Shown in pieces: positions 63,088 to 64,000 of a stretch of 64,000 nucleotides of DNA. Made by a program: the position numbers and the translations under genes. A model generated the notes under the pieces. The model saw only the letters and a program-made list of their open reading frames with translations, was not told the DNA's origin and did not search any database. Numbering within the stretch: the first letter of the stretch is position 1; every line of letters starts with the position of its first letter. This stretch comes from Variovorax sp. Root473. Its GTDB lineage: Bacteria; Pseudomonadota; Gammaproteobacteria; Burkholderiales; Burkholderiaceae_C. The stretch is taken from positions 1,772,833-1,836,832 of the forward strand of contig NZ_LMEV01000017.1 in the NCBI RefSeq assembly GCF_001426505.1. Direction: 5' to 3'.

Positions 63088-64000
63088 ATGAGAATTTCCA
63101 CGCGCGCGCAGCGCATCGAACCGTTTTACGTGATGGAGGTCGCCAAGGCGGCTGGTGTGCTCGCCCGCGAAGTGGCCCACACCGACCGTCCGATGATCTT
63201 CCTGAACATCGGCGAGCCCGACTTCACCGCCCCGCCCCTGGTGCAGGAAGCGGCCGCCCGCGCCGTGCGCGCCGGCGCCACGCAGTACACGCAGGCCACC
63301 GGCCTCGATCACCTGCGCGAGCGCATCAGCGGCTGGTACAAGCAGCGCTTCAACGTCGACGTGCCGGCGCGCCGCATCGTCGTCACGGCCGGTGCCTCGG
63401 CCGCGCTGCAGCTGGCCTGCCTCGCGCTCATCGAATCGGGCGACGAGATCCTGATGCCCGACCCGAGCTACCCCTGCAACCGCCACTTCGTGAGCGCAGC
63501 AGACGGCAAGGCCGTGCTGGTGCCGACCACGGCCGAGGAGCGCTTCCAGCTCACCGCCGCCAAGGTCGAGGCCGCCTGGACCGACAAGACGCGCGGCGTG
63601 CTGCTGGCCTCGCCCTCGAACCCGACCGGCACCTCGATCGCGCCCGACGAGCTGCGCCGCATCCACGAGGTGGTGTCGCAGCGCGGTGGCATCACGCTGA
63701 TCGACGAGATCTACCTCGGTCTGTCTTACGACGACGCCTTCGGGCAGACGGCACTGGCCATCGATGACAACGTCATCAGCATCAACAGCTTCAGCAAGTA
63801 CTTCAACATGACCGGCTGGCGTCTGGGCTGGCTGGTGGTGCCCGAAGTGCTGGTGCCGGTGGTCGAGCGCCTGGCGCAGAACCTCTTCATCTGCGCGAGC
63901 ACGGTGTCGCAGTACGCCGCGTTGGCCTGCTTCGAGGCCGAGAGCATCGCCGAGTACGAACGCCGCCGCGCCGAGTTCAAGGCGCGCCGCGACTGGTTCA
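63088..64000 (+). CDS. Pyridoxal-phosphate aminotransferase (aspartate/alanine type), 5' part
   Basis: The gene runs off the end after 304 codons. It is a class I aminotransferase: FLNIGEPDFTAPPLV, TAGASAALQLACLAL, PSYPCNRHF, SPSNPTGT, and the PLP Lys237 in SINSFSKYFNMTGWRLGW. The amino donor cannot be named. The GGGGGAG in front belongs to the intergenic repeat, so the repeat doubles as its ribosome site. Confidence 0.9.
   Translation, partial: MRISTRAQRIEPFYVMEVAKAAGVLAREVAHTDRPMIFLNIGEPDFTAPPLVQEAAARAVRAGATQYTQATGLDHLRERISGWYKQRFNVDVPARRIVVTAGASAALQLACLALIESGDEILMPDPSYPCNRHFVSAADGKAVLVPTTAEERFQLTAAKVEAAWTDKTRGVLLASPSNPTGTSIAPDELRRIHEVVSQRGGITLIDEIYLGLSYDDAFGQTALAIDDNVISINSFSKYFNMTGWRLGWLVVPEVLVPVVERLAQNLFICASTVSQYAALACFEAESIAEYERRRAEFKARRDWF

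Overview
The window is high-GC bacterial chromosome (clearly above 60% GC by eye) with dense, short-spaced genes. It looks like a member of the Comamonadaceae, most like Variovorax. The grounds are the gene orders cysS–DNA glycosylase–accA–tilS–lysC and nrdR–ribD–ribE–ribB–ribH–nusB, the tripartite tricarboxylate (Tct/Bug) transporter with TctDE-type regulators, LivFGHMK-type transport genes, and the style of the intergenic repeats. The genus is inferred from recognised families only; no search was run. I see no prophage, insertion sequence or CRISPR array.

Layout. 1–4121: end of an hpnE-like gene, a LysE exporter, NIPSNAP, a HAD phosphatase, ferrochelatase and a DUF1993 protein. 4174–13449: a catabolic-looking block on the minus strand. 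It holds a sigma-54 activator, an HNH-like small gene, a LivK-type binding protein, a secreted poly(3-hydroxybutyrate) depolymerase-like esterase, LivG/F/H/M and an alpha/beta hydrolase. A well-formed -24/-12 promoter and an upstream palindrome sit in front of the binding-protein gene. 13590–20126: a TetR regulator followed by a three-gene RND efflux operon. 20214–25662: tctA, tctB and tctC, divergent from a response regulator and sensor kinase. 25655–28249: Hsp15-like protein, PPK2, a lipoprotein and a cytochrome c.

28276–39166 is the accessory-looking part. It has an OmpR-type regulator whose receiver-like domain lacks the phosphoacceptor, an AT-rich gap, an AraC regulator, a possible degenerate GGDEF protein, a Crp/Fnr regulator, a protein made of three AP2-like repeats, a zinc ribbon, a minus-strand operon (regulator, beta-propeller, DUF899, membrane protein) and several small genes. 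39286–48493 is housekeeping: tRNA-Ser, lysC, tilS, accA, a 3-methyladenine glycosylase, cysS, a TPR protein, two cyclophilins, lpxH and mtfA. 48578–55464 holds two very large genes (DUF349 and DUF748). 55465–56174 is a 700-base non-coding stretch with a strong promoter and minus-strand terminator hairpins. 56175–64000 carries a lytic transglycosylase, glyA under a probable ZTP riboswitch, nrdR, the riboflavin operon, nusB and a truncated aminotransferase.

The best candidate for an undescribed system is the sigma-54-controlled depolymerase/ABC-uptake/hydrolase block. The sequence suggests one regulon for breaking down a polyester outside the cell and importing the products.
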